From Sphagnum magellanicum (lineage: Eukaryota > Streptophyta > Sphagnopsida > Sphagnales > Sphagnaceae), in NCBI GenBank assembly GCA_021904315.1, contig CM038910.1, positions 3,038,001-3,102,000 on the forward strand: a stretch of 64,000 nucleotides of DNA, given 5' to 3'. Position 1 is the stretch's first letter; every line of letters starts with the position of its first letter. The notes under the pieces were generated by a model. The model ran no database searches. It saw only the letters and a list, made by a program, of their open reading frames with translations, and was not told the DNA's origin. Positions 48,860 to 60,563 of this stretch are shown here, one piece after another. The position numbers and the translations under genes were made by a program.

Positions 48860-49989
48860 AGATCAAACACCAAAAAAACCTTATTTAAAAACCGTGTTTG
48901 TCAGATGGAGCTTCTTGCAATTAATTTGTAGATACTTTCACACCAAATTTAGCAAGGTGTATTGTGGTTCAAAAAGCTTTGCTTGGTCCTCTAGGTTGTT
49001 ATGCAACTTATGAAAATTTCCAAATTCTTTTCCAAAGCTTTTCATTGATCCTCTCATATTGGCCAAGAAGCTTGAATATAGGACTGACTGTATAAGTAAA
49101 GATCACGAACAAAAGGATCAACACTTATAGTTTTGTATAGTTGTCGATATAGACTACCTTTGGAAAGGTTTTTCTTGTCTTGTAATGTAATTTTCTTTCA
49201 ACCCTGATTTTTATTTATTTGGATCCATGTCTTTCACATTCAATTAAATTTCAATGTTTCACTGTAGTTACTTTTTTTTTGGGAATTTTTTTTCTTCTTC
49301 AAATACACAAAATGGGGCTTAGATTGCCTACTACGTTTGGTAGATTTGACTAACTGTGGAGGCAGTTAAGATTTAAGACTTGCAAGTTGTAGCCTCTGAA
49401 ACAGGGGTAAGAGGCACCCCTATTCAAAATTTTCACTCAATCCTCTTTTTTCTCCCACCTAATTTATCCCTCTTGCCTCAATCATTTTTCTTTGCTAAAT
49501 TGGCAAGTGATTTTCTCTATTAGATTATGGTAGGTAGAAATTTCACAATCTGCAGGTCTTCCAGGACCTGACATTTTTCTACCAGTAATTGATAGAGGAA
49601 CACAGCCATAATTTATTGATTTTTAAAAATATTATTCATGCCCAGTAGTTACCAGCTGCTACTACAAAATGTGGGTGCAATTCATTAGTCCTAGTGAATT
49701 CGCTACCTCCTCACTAGGTCCCGTTCACTATTATAACCACTGAATTCACTTAGAATCCAGTGAAATCACATGACATACAAGCACAGCTTTTGTTATATGC
49801 AGCCTCACTTACCATTTGGTAACCACACACCAGGCACTACTCATACGAGGTCTTGACAAGCTTGTAAATGACAGTCATCAGAACACCCTGAACTTTTGGT
49901 GATAATTTCAGTCATGCCAATGAATATATGTCATTCTTCCAATATGGTTTGTATAGTTGTAGAAGTAAACAATTCAAATTGCAAGCTTT
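48860..49989. other. Intergenic DNA, no feature seen
   Basis: Moderately AT-rich sequence without a supported gene or clear repeat on either strand. The part nearest 49990 would be the 3' flank of the minus-strand membrane-protein remnant. Confidence 0.5.
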
Positions 49990-50749
49990 CTATGGTAAGG
50001 CCTCAACTTCTTTTATGAGATTTGAAAAGTGTTTAGAGATAGCCACAGCAGCAAGAACATCAAGAACTACAACAACTGCACAAATTATTCCAACTCGAGG
50101 CCCATAAATCACCCACGAACTGAAGCTTATGGCAATAACATAAGGCTCCATATTGTGTCTAATATTACCAGGATTACGGGGATGGCAATCAATGGCCCAA
50201 TTTTGCACACCCAGACCCAAGCAAGATGGCTTGGGTTGCCAAGCAAAAAGCATAGAAAAAGGGCAGTGATTGCCAACCCAAGGAAGTCTAACAGCAGAGC
50301 TAATGCCCAGAGTCCTCCATATACTTCTAATTGCCAACCAGATATATTTGGGGCATTGCTTGCAAATGGTTGGATTGCAAGCAATGCCCCAAATATATCG
50401 ACAAACTGACACTTCCAGATTGAAAGGATTCTCTTCAAGCATAAATTTCACAAGGCACAAGGGATTTACAGGAGAGAATCGGGACTAAAACACGCACTGC
50501 AACTGCTCAAATTGCTAAAAAACCAAAAGAATAGAAAGCATCCAATCATAGTGTCATAGAGTTCCTACAGAAAACAACGAAGGAGGAACAGCGCGATCGA
50601 GGAGGAGGAGTTGACCGAGGGAAGGCACCATCGCCATCGCTGATGCTGCAAGCTTCTTCCGGGGATGCATGGCCGATGCGGGCGGCGGTGGGGCTGGCGT
50701 GCAAATGCAGTAACGTAGGAACCAAGGCACCGGCGAGAGACGAAACCAT
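49990..50749 (-). pseudogene. Unrecognised multi-pass membrane protein gene, probably broken
   Basis: I do not recognise the family. A minus-strand frame ending at 50127 encodes hydrophobic segments (LWALALLLDFLGLAITALFL, then IGPLIAIPVILVIL). An overlapping frame ending at 49990 encodes two more (VIAISFSSWVIYG and VGIICAVVVVLDVLAAVAI) and a polar tail. One indel near 50145 would join them into a roughly four-pass protein. An upstream frame from ATG 50749 (MVSSLAGALVPTLLHLHASP) may be a first exon, but no splice pair could be fixed. A perfect inverted repeat at 50341-50399 sits inside the hydrophobic frame. A frameshifted pseudogene or an unseen short intron are both possible. Confidence 0.35.
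50341..50399. repeat. Perfect 25-bp inverted repeat with 9-bp loop
   Basis: Arms 50341-50365 and 50375-50399 are exact reverse complements around the loop ATGGTTGGA. The core word is GGGGCATTGCTTGCAA. It would fold as a 25-bp perfect RNA hairpin in either transcript. One arm reads FASNAPNIS in the membrane-protein frame, so the other arm may be an inverted copy made by template switching. Confidence 0.95.
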
Positions 50750-51554
50750 AACCAAAGAACAGACCGATCAAGGTGATTTTGGGATCAAAAGAAGTGGAAG
50801 AGACAAATCTCCTAGAATTTTTTTGAAAAGTAGCATTTGAAGGAGGGGAGGTTGAGGGGGGGAAGACGTACCTGATGATGACCTGCGGGAGAAGCACAAC
50901 AACCTGGTGATGGCAGGGACACTGGGAAGCCTGGAAAGGCTCTCGACGTTGCGGCACCACACAAAACACAACAACTGGAGTCCACGAAAGCGGAAACAGT
51001 AAAAGAGCGCGTGGCGAGCGCTGTATGGTTAACCAGTCTGCATATTCCGTCGTGGTCTACCCCTTATTTTTCCATATTCAATATTTTTCCATTTTAAAAA
51101 AAAGAAGGCTTTGTATTCACACACCTGACGACTCTTTCACTATGACATTCGTCCGAACACGCAGAACGTCGCTTTGACGTCCTGCCAGTTCGATGCCCCG
51201 GGGGAGTGTAAGCTAGTGCGGGAATGCCCGATGTTTTTCTGAGAGCTTAATTTATCGTTCTGAGGTTTCTCGACTTGGATCCGAGCGGGGATTTGAGAAA
51301 CAGAAATTGATGCGATTCTTTGTAGGTCATGTCATGAGTTAGATCCAATTGCTGCTTTTCAATCTGAAGTTGTGAGGGTTTGGAATTTTTTTTTTGGGTT
51401 GGCTCAAGGTGTGTACACATACGTGCACATTTGCAGAATTGTCGACGAGCATGCTGCTTGTTGCCAAACGTGGGATGTCGAGAAATTCGGAGTAAAGTGC
51501 AGCTGTGGTTTGAAATACGGAGCTTCTGGAAGTACTAGATAAACTTTTTCCACT

Positions 51555-52761
51555 ATGAGGTCCGGAAGCATGCTCCCCGTCATTCTCCTGTCTCTCTTGC
51601 TGCTCCCGGTGCTGGGGTCTGTGTACCAGATTGGCGACTCGGTTCCGTTGGCAAGAATGGAACAGTTCCATGGTGTATGTTTTCTGCTTGTTCCTTATCT
51701 TTTCTGAGTAGTGCGGTGCAGACAGATCTTATCAAGTTTATTTTGCTTCTTCTGCTCAAAATCGTCGATAGGCGAACTAAGGCGTTAAATCCTGTTAGTG
51801 GGAGGGAAAGAAAATACAAAACAAGAACCATAAAGATTCGCTTGCTTCTTAGTTCTGTGATTATGCCGTGCAACAAGTTGCCGCTGCGGAGGGAAACCCT
51901 AAAATTTTCGAAGAAGAGGATACATCGCTTTGGTTTGCCACAAAAAGCATGCAATCTAGCCCCGCCTATAGTTGAGGAAAGTTGTTGGAAAGACAGATTT
52001 TGTGACTGCATTTGGTGCTGGCAGCGTTTGAGCGAATTGTATTGCCGAAGTTTTGTACCGTTATAATCACGGCTAAGAATGGTGAGGTTGCACCAGAGAT
52101 GGTGAATTTGTCAATGCTGATCGTCCTTAATATTTTGGTGGGAAGTACAAGCAGATCTATTTTAAAAATGGTGATTGCTTTTCTCAAATGGAAGAATGTT
52201 CTTTAGACTAACTAGACCTAACCTTAGAACTACTGTAATGCAGTTGACTATGACAAATTTTATGGACAAACGGATGTGTGGTTTTCTTGTATTTGTCTTT
52301 CTCCGTCATGATGGAACAGCAACGGACATCTTGGCTTCATCAGCTGAGCCGGCATAGTCCACACTTTGGGGTTGATACTGAGGTACCTTCTTCTCTTGTT
52401 TCAGGGAATTGCAAAGAGTACAAACCCCTTTTGAATTATTGATCGTCATGGCAAAGTGTGCTCTTAGAGGATGTGAGCAGAGTTGACACACCGTGATTAG
52501 TTTTGCATCAGTAAACATATTGCATGACTGTCTTGTCCTTCCTTTCAATCACGTCAACCTTATACACATTCTGTTTTATTCGCAGTAACTGGTAGTGGCC
52601 TTATCTGTACAATAGAAAATGATGTCTCATAATGGTATTTTGTTTTCTGGGAATACAGACAAGTTTACATTGCAGGTTAGTATTGACTTGGTTGTTCTAC
52701 TATTGGCACAGGTTGTTGTGCCTATCCCCAAGCCTTCAGGCTTCTCAGATGATGATGCCTA
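51555..52761 (+). CDS. 5' exons of a secreted or membrane protein, unknown function
   Basis: Exon 1 (51555-51674, 40 codons) starts MRSGSMLPVILLSLLLLPVL, a clear signal peptide, then GSVYQIGDSVPLARMEQFHG, and ends in phase 0 at a consensus GTATGT donor. A later exon (about 52712-52760, acceptor CACAG, donor GTGAGT) encodes VVVPIPKPSGFSDDDAYKM. The two fit my memory of one plant protein family but I cannot name it. The exons between and after were not found. A candidate at about 54219-54271 (EKSKIDVAGRLFVLFGS followed by GTAAGTGG) may belong to the same gene. The gene may be truncated by the repeat array starting at 54585. Confidence 0.5.
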
Positions 52762-52769
52762 CAAAATGT

Positions 52770-54580
52770 GAGTTATTTGTACTGGTGTCTTCACCCCTCT
52801 CTTTTGATAAGGTGAGTATTGTATTTCTCTGTGTATATCTGTCTTCCTGAGTTTGTGGATACAGTACTGCAATACCCTATTCCAGGACTGGAGAAAACTC
52901 TACAGTGGGTGGATGTTTCACAGGACAAATAATTTTTACTCACTGTTATTGGATGTTTGTTGCCAAAATGCATTTCTTAAGTGCAGAATGATTTCTGGAA
53001 TGATCTATAGTGGTTGATGCAAAGCTTAATTGAAGTTGTGAACAGGATCATACAGTAGCCCCAAAAGAGGCATACCTAACCTTTTTTAGTCACCATAATA
53101 CTTTCCTACTTGCTATGGAGATGTGTGAAGTGAGGTCGGAAGGAAACCGATGAGGATATTAACATGATACATTAGGTTGCTCAAAGTTCTGGGAAAGAAA
53201 ATCTGTATTGAGTCTGTTACTTGAGTTGGGACTTAAAGGAGGCCCAAAGGGCATTTTCACCCTGGGGAGGAGACTCTTTGGAGGGAGGTTCACTTAGCAA
53301 TGCATTCATAATTTTGTCCCTGCAGTTAATGCAGGCCACTTTTGCAATAACCAGGGTTGAGCCTAAAACCCTAGCATGGTTCTGAAATGCTTGCAGCTCA
53401 TTTCAACTGGGGAGAGAGAAATATCAAACTGTGAGCCATATGGATTTATTGGTCTTGTAGTAGTGGCAAACTGAATGCAGTTGCTCTTGAAGTTTGATAT
53501 GCTGTTGGGTATTGTGTAGACCTGAATGAACATGAGGACATACAGAGGAAGTTCCTTGATAGGAATGATTGGCCCAAGTATGTGCTCGTGCATTACACCT
53601 GGTACTCTACTGCCTCTCTCTAGTGGGCTCCTAAACCAAAGATGGAAATTGAGCTTTGGATAAGATGCTTACCTTGGTTGACTGAGTAGAGGAAATTTGT
53701 AACCACTGGATGCATCAGAGTCTTATGTTCTTCCAACTACTCCCAGGGTCAAAATTTGCCCACAATTATCGAAACAGGGATATGTTAGGTTAAAAGGTTA
53801 ACAGTAGTATAAATTCAATTGGTGAGCATCACCATGTCAAGTTTTCTACATTCCTGGCTGATGCAACTGTGGAGAGTCCTCTGTTCCAATGGGATGTCAT
53901 CCATGAGTGATGGGATTAGAAATCTAGTGGATGCAGAACTTAGTTGCATAGAAGATCATGCCTAAATCCATATTTAAGTGAGCATCTGGAGCTGTTTTTG
54001 GGCATGTAGGTGTCATGATTTATTTTATCAATAACCCTTGCAGTAGGCCTGTGTGTTGGATCAAAGTTTGGAGTGCTTGAAGAACTGAATTTTTTTGTCC
54101 ATTTAAGTAGTGGGACATGTGCTTGTGCTACATGTACAAATATGTGCAGTTGCTTGTGCTTTTCACAGTCTCCATGACTTCAGCAGTGACATAGTGCACT
54201 TTATTTCACTTATGCAGTGTGGAAAAGTCAAAAATCGATGTGGCAGGGCGCCTTTTTGTTCTCTTCGGGTCTGGTAAGTGGATAAACATCCGGTGGACTG
54301 TTCTGCACACTTTAAACTTTGTATCACCATGGAAAACTTGCAACTTCTCATGATTCTGTTGTTGCAATGGCATAGATCTTGTTGTATGCATGAGAGTTTT
54401 CAGATTAGCTATGCCTCTTGAGGTTCTGCAGCATCATAGCTGAGTTTTCTGGTACTTCTGTAATGTGGACAACTCAGGGTAGAGGGTTCTGTAATGTGTT
54501 CGGATGAATGTCATGGAACAAGGAAATCGATTTGTTCCTTATTTTTATAAAAGAAAAAGTTATTCCACAAAACATGTTGA
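52770..54580. other. Possible introns or 3' part of the 51555 gene
   Basis: Apart from the candidate exon at 54219-54271, no coding or repeat feature was supported. The sequence has no transposon signature that I can see. Confidence 0.4.
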
Positions 54581-54584
54581 ACTT

Positions 54585-55150
54585 GCTATGTGGGTATGGG
54601 TAGTGTGGGAAAACGATAACAAGGGAAAACTGTGGAAAATTTGTGAAAAGAATAGTGTGGAAAAAATGTGAAAAAGAATACTGTGAATAAAGTGTGGAAA
54701 AAATGTGGAAAAGAATACTGTGAGAAAAGTGTGAAAAATATGTGGAAAACAATAACATGGGAAAATTGTGGAAAAACTGTGAAAAAAATAGTGTGGAAAA
54801 ATATGTGGAAAAAAATAGCATGGGAAAAGTGTGGAAAATAATAACACATGGGAAAAGTGTGGAAAAGCTGTGAAAAAAATAGTGTGAAAAATATGTGGAA
54901 AAACTAACAAGGGAAAGTGTGGAAAATATCTGGAAAAAATGTGAAAAAAAATTCGTAGAAAAAATGAGGAAAAAATGAGGAAACAAAGTGTGGGGAAAAT
55001 GTGAAAAACCAAAGAGTGGAAAGAATGTGAAAAAATTTTGGAAAAAAATGTGGAAAAAATTGGCGTTGAAAAAACGTGGATAAATGACTTGGAAGAGGTG
55101 AAAAGCGTGGAAAAATGTCAGTGTGGAAAAAAGCGTAACAAATTTCCGTG
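54585..55150 (+). repeat. Degenerate GTGGAAAA array
   Basis: The words TGTGGAAAA, TGTGAAAAA and ATGGGAAAA recur dozens of times with irregular spacing of 10-25 bp. Minus-strand frames of up to 170 codons, rich in Phe, Ser and His, are produced by the repeat. Complementary words (TTTTCCACA) dominate 61480-62330 beyond the other end of the dirigent inverted repeat. Confidence 0.75.
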
Positions 55151-55204
55151 GAAAAATATTACATATCTAGTTGTAATATTTTTCTAATAATATATGCGAA
55201 GAAC

Positions 55205-55314
55205 AGAAGGAACACGCGTTCCCCTTCTGACGAAGGTTACAAAGTGTGGGCTTGACTCTTAGCACGCGCGCGTGAAGGAAGAATCGCGGCAGACTGCCGC
55301 GCAGACAAGCATAT
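55205..55314 (+). repeat. GC-rich palindromic cassette, copy 1
   Basis: About 110 bp nearly identical to 57611-57719 and, inverted, to 60326-60431. It contains three self-complementary motifs: GGAAC/GTTCC around ACGC, the perfect 12-bp palindrome CACGCGCGCGTG, and CGCGGCAG-A-CTGCCGCG with 8-bp arms. Its GC content stands out from the AT-rich surroundings. This copy lies outside the dirigent arms. Confidence 0.85.
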
Positions 55315-55319
55315 ATTAT

Positions 55320-56567
55320 GTTAAAAGGGCAGCCTTTAGGCCTTGGATTGACTTCTTTCACACGTGAGATGATCATTGTCTGTATTATTTTCCTATTCAC
55401 TTGAATTGTAAAAACTTATTTTATCATTATTTTAAATTATATTGATTAAATGTAGTGCTTTTCTCTCCATTTTGTGAAGTTGCTCAAGTGCTGATCATAA
55501 GTATATTTAATCAAATTTGAAAATATATTGTAGGTGGTTGTGATGATTTTTGGTGATTTTCCTGATTAAATTTTTTTTGACGATTTTACAAATATTTCTC
55601 ACAAAATGGCGAAAGTTTGCCACCAAAAAAGTCAGTGGTTATGCGTTTGACATTTCGAATGAATGTGTAGCATATGAAAGATTCAAAGAGGAGTTGGGGA
55701 CGTTGCAAATCAGGAGGAGGTGTTGCCCTTTGCAAGATGTGCTTTTATTTTGTTTGATAAAGTCTTCAAGTTCAATCTCTAATCTTTTAAGTCAAAGTCT
55801 TTGAATTCTGTTTTTTTTTCCAGTTGTCGTCAATTTTAAGTCATCCACAGATTGATAGACAAAATATTGCCCATCAAAAGACATTTAGGAACCAAGCTCG
55901 GTCCCAAACTAATTCACTGGGAACGTAAGATCACCACCAGTGTGTTCTTGAGGATTATTGACGTGAACTAGGTCCAAGTAATGTATTTATTTTACTACTC
56001 TGGAGGTAATTTTAAAAACAAGTTAGTCCCGGCCCATACTTTATTGGAAAGAAATTGAAATCGCCAGATTTACACTATCAGTTCAAGTATTTCTGTCAAC
56101 ATATATTACAGGGTTCCAAAAACTTCTACTTCCTCTCTCAGATTCAGCGAAATTTGGGTAAGTCCTCTTGTGAGGTGATCACCACTCCACTTACCTCACT
56201 AAACTGGAAAAAAAACCCCCGTTCTTCAAAGTTGAACTGCATCACAAAACTGAAGAAAAAGAAACAAAAAAACAACAAACACATATATATTCACATAGAT
56301 ACTCAATCAGATCAATTTCAGATCAACTCTTTATTAAAATCTGCTCATTCACCCAAAAAACCATGAACTTGAGATATCTTGGAAAGTAATTCACTCCCCA
56401 GTACAGTTCTTCCACAAATATATGTGACATGAATTCTGTGTTCTGGATATGTCGAGTAGTATTGAGCGTGAGACTTCAAGATCATCTCAGCTGCTGCTGC
56501 CAAAAGAGGCAGTACTAGACTCACGCAGGAGTCTAGACAGGAGAGGCTTACAACATTTCTTGTCATA
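55320..56567. other. Flank between palindromic cassette and left arm
   Basis: AT-rich, with no gene supported. It has no counterpart beyond the right arm, so the larger structure is not symmetrical here. The word CAAAATGGCGAAAGTTTGCCACCA near 55603 resembles the GCGAAATTTCGCC words at the inner ends of the arms. Confidence 0.5.
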
Positions 56568-56611
56568 AGTACTCTTGGACACAGTATTAGTATTGTACTG
56601 CACAGAAATTT

Positions 56612-57157
56612 CTACTTGCCCACAGCCAGTATCCACTGCTGTGTGTTAATCTGTGCACCGCTGTGGCCATACAGCCTTTGGGCTACCGTCTGGACGGAGG
56701 CAAATCCTGTTTGGCCCTGGAAGAAGCCGGTGCCTGCAACAACTGCAAGCTGCCTGTCGTCTGTTGAGTTGAACGATGTGCGTTGTCCCAAGACCTCGAA
56801 AGTGCTTTCAACCAAATCCAAAGGAAAGTCGATGATGATAGTGGCTTGAATGCGATATTTGACCCCTCCATCGAGGATGTACAGTCCCTCAAACTTCCCT
56901 AACGGAGCGGAGTTCGGGTCGGCAGTTGCGGTGATGACGGTGTCTACCACAATGATCACACCCTTCTGCAGCTTGGTCAAGTCGCCTCCGGGTCCGGCTA
57001 CCACTATGGCAGTAGCATTGGGCACCAAGATTTTGTCATGCACAAAGAATGTATAGGTTGTTGCACTCACTCCCGGCGTACTGCTGATACACACGATCAG
57101 GAGAATTGCAGCTACTGCTGCACTAGCCACCAAACTCCCTCCCTTCGCCATCACCAT
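56612..57157 (-). CDS. Dirigent-like protein, copy 1
   Basis: A single-exon gene of 181 residues. ATG 57157 is chosen because the upstream in-frame GTG is not a plant start and the first ATG is followed by MAKGGSLVASAAVAAILLIV, a signal peptide ending about GVSA. The mature part follows the dirigent pattern: TFFVHDKILVPNATAIVVAG, then VIIVVDTVITATAD, LGKFEGLYILD, TFEVLGQRTSFNSTDD, LAVVAGTGFFQGQTGFAS. Dirigent proteins are secreted beta-barrels that guide stereoselective radical coupling in lignan and lignin chemistry or related cyclisations. The gene faces away from its copy at 60884 and differs from it by 8 residues. No substrate can be inferred. Confidence 0.88.
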   Translation of the reverse strand: MVMAKGGSLVASAAVAAILLIVCISSTPGVSATTYTFFVHDKILVPNATAIVVAGPGGDLTKLQKGVIIVVDTVITATADPNSAPLGKFEGLYILDGGVKYRIQATIIIDFPLDLVESTFEVLGQRTSFNSTDDRQLAVVAGTGFFQGQTGFASVQTVAQRLYGHSGAQINTQQWILAVGK

Positions 57158-57477
57158 GTCAGCAACCACTCTTAAGTTTTAAAACTTGAAACAATAAAAT
57201 TCCTCTGCAGTGTGCAGGAGGCCCTGTCGGCAGCTCAATGAATTAGCTTATAAACACTTGAATGAAGGCCGACCTCGTACTGGAAAGTCTATTGACGGGA
57301 GTCTAAAATGAACGAATTCTATCTAAGAAAGAGCTTCAGAGCAAGCTGAGGAGTTGTAGAACTACTGCAGAGCTGTGGAAGGGACCCGAAGGAGCTCAAA
57401 AGAGAAGGAGAAAAGCGCGACAGGAGACGCTGAAGAGGAGAGGAGAGTGCTTGAAACTTAATGATTACAGCCAGGAG

Positions 57478-57484
57478 ATATATA
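57478..57484 (-). promoter_or_regulatory. TATA box of dirigent copy 1
   Basis: TATATAT on the minus strand, about 320 bp upstream of the start codon, in the same context as the copy at 60557. Conservation in both arms supports it but does not prove it. Confidence 0.55.
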
Positions 57485-57610
57485 GCTAAGTGCAAGTAAG
57501 GATTTTTACTGGAGTCAATTGAATAAAATTACTAGCCAGTTGCACTTCTATAGATGTCTAGATAAAAAATTTCTCCTCACTCCATAAAAATGTAAGTAAG
57601 TCATGAGACC

Positions 57611-57719
57611 AGAAGGAACACGCGTTCCCCTTCTGACGAAGGTTACAAAGTGTGGGCTTGACTCTTAGCACGCGCGCGTGAAGGAAGAAACGCGGCAGAC
57701 TGCCGCGCGACAAGCAGAT
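57611..57719 (+). repeat. GC-rich palindromic cassette, copy 2
   Basis: Same orientation as the copy at 55205 and inside the left arm, about 130 bp upstream of the dirigent TATA box. Carries the same three palindromes. Here GC-rich DNA continues beyond the cassette to about 57940. Confidence 0.85.
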
Positions 57720-58031
57720 ATGCCCGCGATCTTCCACAAACCCTGGCAGGCCAAAAATCCCGACTTTCTGCTCGGGTGCACCCGGCAGACTGTCTGTCTG
57801 CCCCCTTCCCGCCTGCCCGGGAACTGGGGCGCTCCGTTTAGCACTCTGCCCGAGTCTCTCACGAGGCTCACCGTCACCTTCGTGCTCAACTGTGCCCACC
57901 TGCCTGGTTCTTGATGCGGCCGTCCAGTGCTTTTTATTTTCTGGCGAAATTTCGCCATTTTATCCAAAGTATTTGAGAAAAATTTTGAATTTTTTTTCGT
58001 GTAAATTCTACTAATTTTGCTATTTTTGGGT

Positions 58032-59997
58032 AAAAAAATAGTAAAAATAAAATTTCCAGTAAATTCAACATGAGTCCTTCTTAAGGACCTTCCAGTGGGG
58101 CCTAGAAGAGAGAGTGCTTATGTCAAAGATCCTTCATTGAAAATGCGTGGAGTTTCTGGAAATAATTAAATAATTTCTCCAAAAATACCTGATCAATAGA
58201 GTTTGAGAAAAACTTTTCCTCTTTAGCATTTAAGTTGTACAGTTTAGCCTCCAGGACTGGTGTGACGCAGCACCCACGAACCGTTGAGGCCTTCCAGTTG
58301 GATGAAACTCAATTTCACAAACCCCTGCACACTTTTGGAACCCTCAGCTATGGGGGGTCAGCTGGGAACAAGGACTCAATGAACTAAAGCATTTTCATCC
58401 CGTCCAGGCATCATCCATCCATGGTAGGGCATTCCTGAGCGCTTATTCAGTCTGGCCGCAGCCTGGTACAGCCTTTAATTGGTGGCACCTGTTTATTACC
58501 TTCCCCCTCTCTGTAGTGACCATTGTTGCGTTAGCATATAAGGTGCAACTTGGGTATATGGTACTGGTATGAGTACTAGGTATTGAAGAACATACAAGTC
58601 GAATGTATCATATAACCTGAGGCAATACCAGTACCAGAATGGATGGGACCTGAGGTAATACTAGGTATGTACCTGCCTTATAACAGGTCCAATATCAGGC
58701 AAAAGTTGGCATTAGTCCTAATACCGGTACCAGACTGGTATGAAAGTTTTTATTTAAAAGGTACCCATTACCAATACCTGCCAGGTATGGGAGCCAAAAA
58801 AAAACCCCCCATTAACAGGACAAGTCTGGTTTCTATTTCTTTTCAAATTGTGAGATAGCTGGAATGGTGATATTCTAAAAGAGGAATTAGCCAGATTTGG
58901 CTAGGTGATACAGGGAAAAGCAGAAAATTTCTGAAACCCGCTATATTCTAGCGATATGCAAGAGCCTATAATCTAAATGTGGCGATTTCAACCTTTTTTT
59001 CCCCTCGAAATGTGCCGTATTTGGGGCTCTTTTCCCCCAAAAATCATTTGTAGAAGTCGCAGCTATGTAGACCGCCGGGCTTGTTACGGTGTGTTTTACA
59101 GTCGATACCTGTCCAACACGGTACCCCCTTCCCCGCAGTCAACCCTGTACCTTCCCCAGTCAACCATACATGAAGGTCAACACTTGTACGATACGGTACC
59201 CACTTCCCCGCATTCAACCCTATGGCGTCCCCAGATAACCCTGACTACAGATGGGGCACGCACATGATTGTGACGACCATGGGTTCTCCCTGCCTGCTCC
59301 TTGAAATCCGCTAGCGGAAATGGAGGCAGGCAGATAAAATGTGCACATGCACACATAGTCTGCCCACCTTTTTAGCTAGTCCATCTAATTTTCTCTCCCT
59401 GCCCTTGGCAAATTGTTAAAAACAATTCCATACATAAGTAGCACCTATCGTAGTAGCTTGTCTCTAAAACGAACCTTAGGATAAAGCATGCAAGGAGACC
59501 CGATTGGGTGGCGCCAACATGCCGCCAAGGGATGTTTTTTATTTTTTGAAGGGGTAGGGGGTTAAATTCTCATTAAGTTCCCATTGTTCCCAAACCGTTC
59601 CTGTCAAATTCCTTTGTTCCCACTAATTACCCATCAAAAACCTTTTGTTCTCATCAAGTTCTCAAACAATTCTTAACAATTTTTTCTTATTCTCATCAAT
59701 AACCCATCAAAATCCTTTCGTTCCCATCTAGTTCTCAGTGTTCCCATCAGCTTCTTTGTGTTCCCAACCCAACCCTACATAAACCCACACAAACCTCTAA
59801 ACTTTGGCATTAAAAGTTTTTTTTGCAGCTTGAAAACATGGCTCTTGAGATGTTTCCATGGTGAGAAAGACCATCCAAATGTGATTAGAAATAATAATAA
59901 TTTGAGAAACATGGTGTGTGTGAGAAAATGGCTATGGAGGATAGGCACAATGTTTTTTTTTTCCATTTTTTGAGTATTGATATTTTGGCGAAATTTG
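58032..59997. other. Spacer between the inverted-repeat arms
   Basis: A 1966-bp spacer without a supported gene. It holds GGTACTGGTA-type words at about 58555-58790, two diverged direct copies of an 80-bp unit at about 59095-59240 (each with A.ACGGTACCC.CTTCCCCGCA), and a degenerate array of GTTCCCATCAAGTTCTCA-like words at about 59565-59770. It separates two divergent promoters. Confidence 0.6.
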
Positions 59998-60325
59998 ACC
60001 CAAAAATAGCAAAATTAGTAGAATTTACACGAAAAAAAAAATTCAAAATTTTTCTCAATTACTTTGGAAAAAATGGCGAAATTTCGCCAGAAAATAAAAA
60101 GCACTGGACGGCCGCATCAAGAACCAGGCAGGTGGGCACAGTTGAGCACGAAGGTGACGGTGAGCCTCGTGAGAGACTCGGGCAGAGTGCTAAACGGAGC
60201 GCCCCAGTTCCTGGGCAGGCGGGAAGGGGGAGTTACAGTGGCAGACAGACGTCTGCCGGGTGCACCCGAGCAGAAAGTCGGGATTTTTGGCCTGCCAAGG
60301 TTTGTGGAAGATCGCGGGCATATCT

Positions 60326-60431
60326 GCTTGTCGCGCGGCAGTCTGCCGCGTTTCTTCCTTCACGCGCGCGTGCTAAGAGTCAAGCCCACACTTTGTAACC
60401 TTCGTCAGAAGGGGAACGCGTGTTCCTTCTG
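60326..60431 (-). repeat. GC-rich palindromic cassette, copy 3
   Basis: Inverted counterpart of the cassette at 57611-57719, upstream of dirigent copy 2. All three palindromes are intact. Confidence 0.85.
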
Positions 60432-60556
60432 GTCTCATGACTTACTTACATTTTTATGGAGTGAGGAGAAATTTTTTATCTAGACATCTATAGAAGTGCA
60501 ACTGGCTAGTAATTTTATTCAATTGACTCCAGTAAAAATCCCTACTTGCACTTAGC

Positions 60557-60563
60557 TATATAT
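60557..60563 (+). promoter_or_regulatory. TATA box of dirigent copy 2
   Basis: TATATAT within CTTAGCTATATATCTCC, about 320 bp upstream of the start codon and identical in context to the left arm. The leader downstream contains C/T-rich stretches (60593-60640). Confidence 0.55.

Larger units (their letters stand above)
56568..58031 (+). repeat. Left arm of the dirigent inverted repeat
   Basis: A 1464-bp segment is the inverted copy of 59998-61473. It contains the minus-strand dirigent gene, its leader and promoter, one palindromic cassette and a tail ending in TATTTTTGGGT. In about 440 bp of leader and promoter only three mismatches were counted. The largest length difference is a 12-bp insertion on the right arm (AGTTACAGTGGC near 60230). 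Confidence 0.95.

Noticed and set aside
54474..54986. 170-codon minus-strand frame rich in Phe, Ser and His
   Set aside because: It is the translation of the GTGGAAAA array. Similar frames open in all three minus-strand phases.
57558..60483. Open frames through the palindromic cassettes (57558-57967 minus, 60064-60483 plus)
   Set aside because: They look conserved only because the DNA is duplicated. A 12-bp insertion and other changes alter the peptide freely, and no motif is seen.
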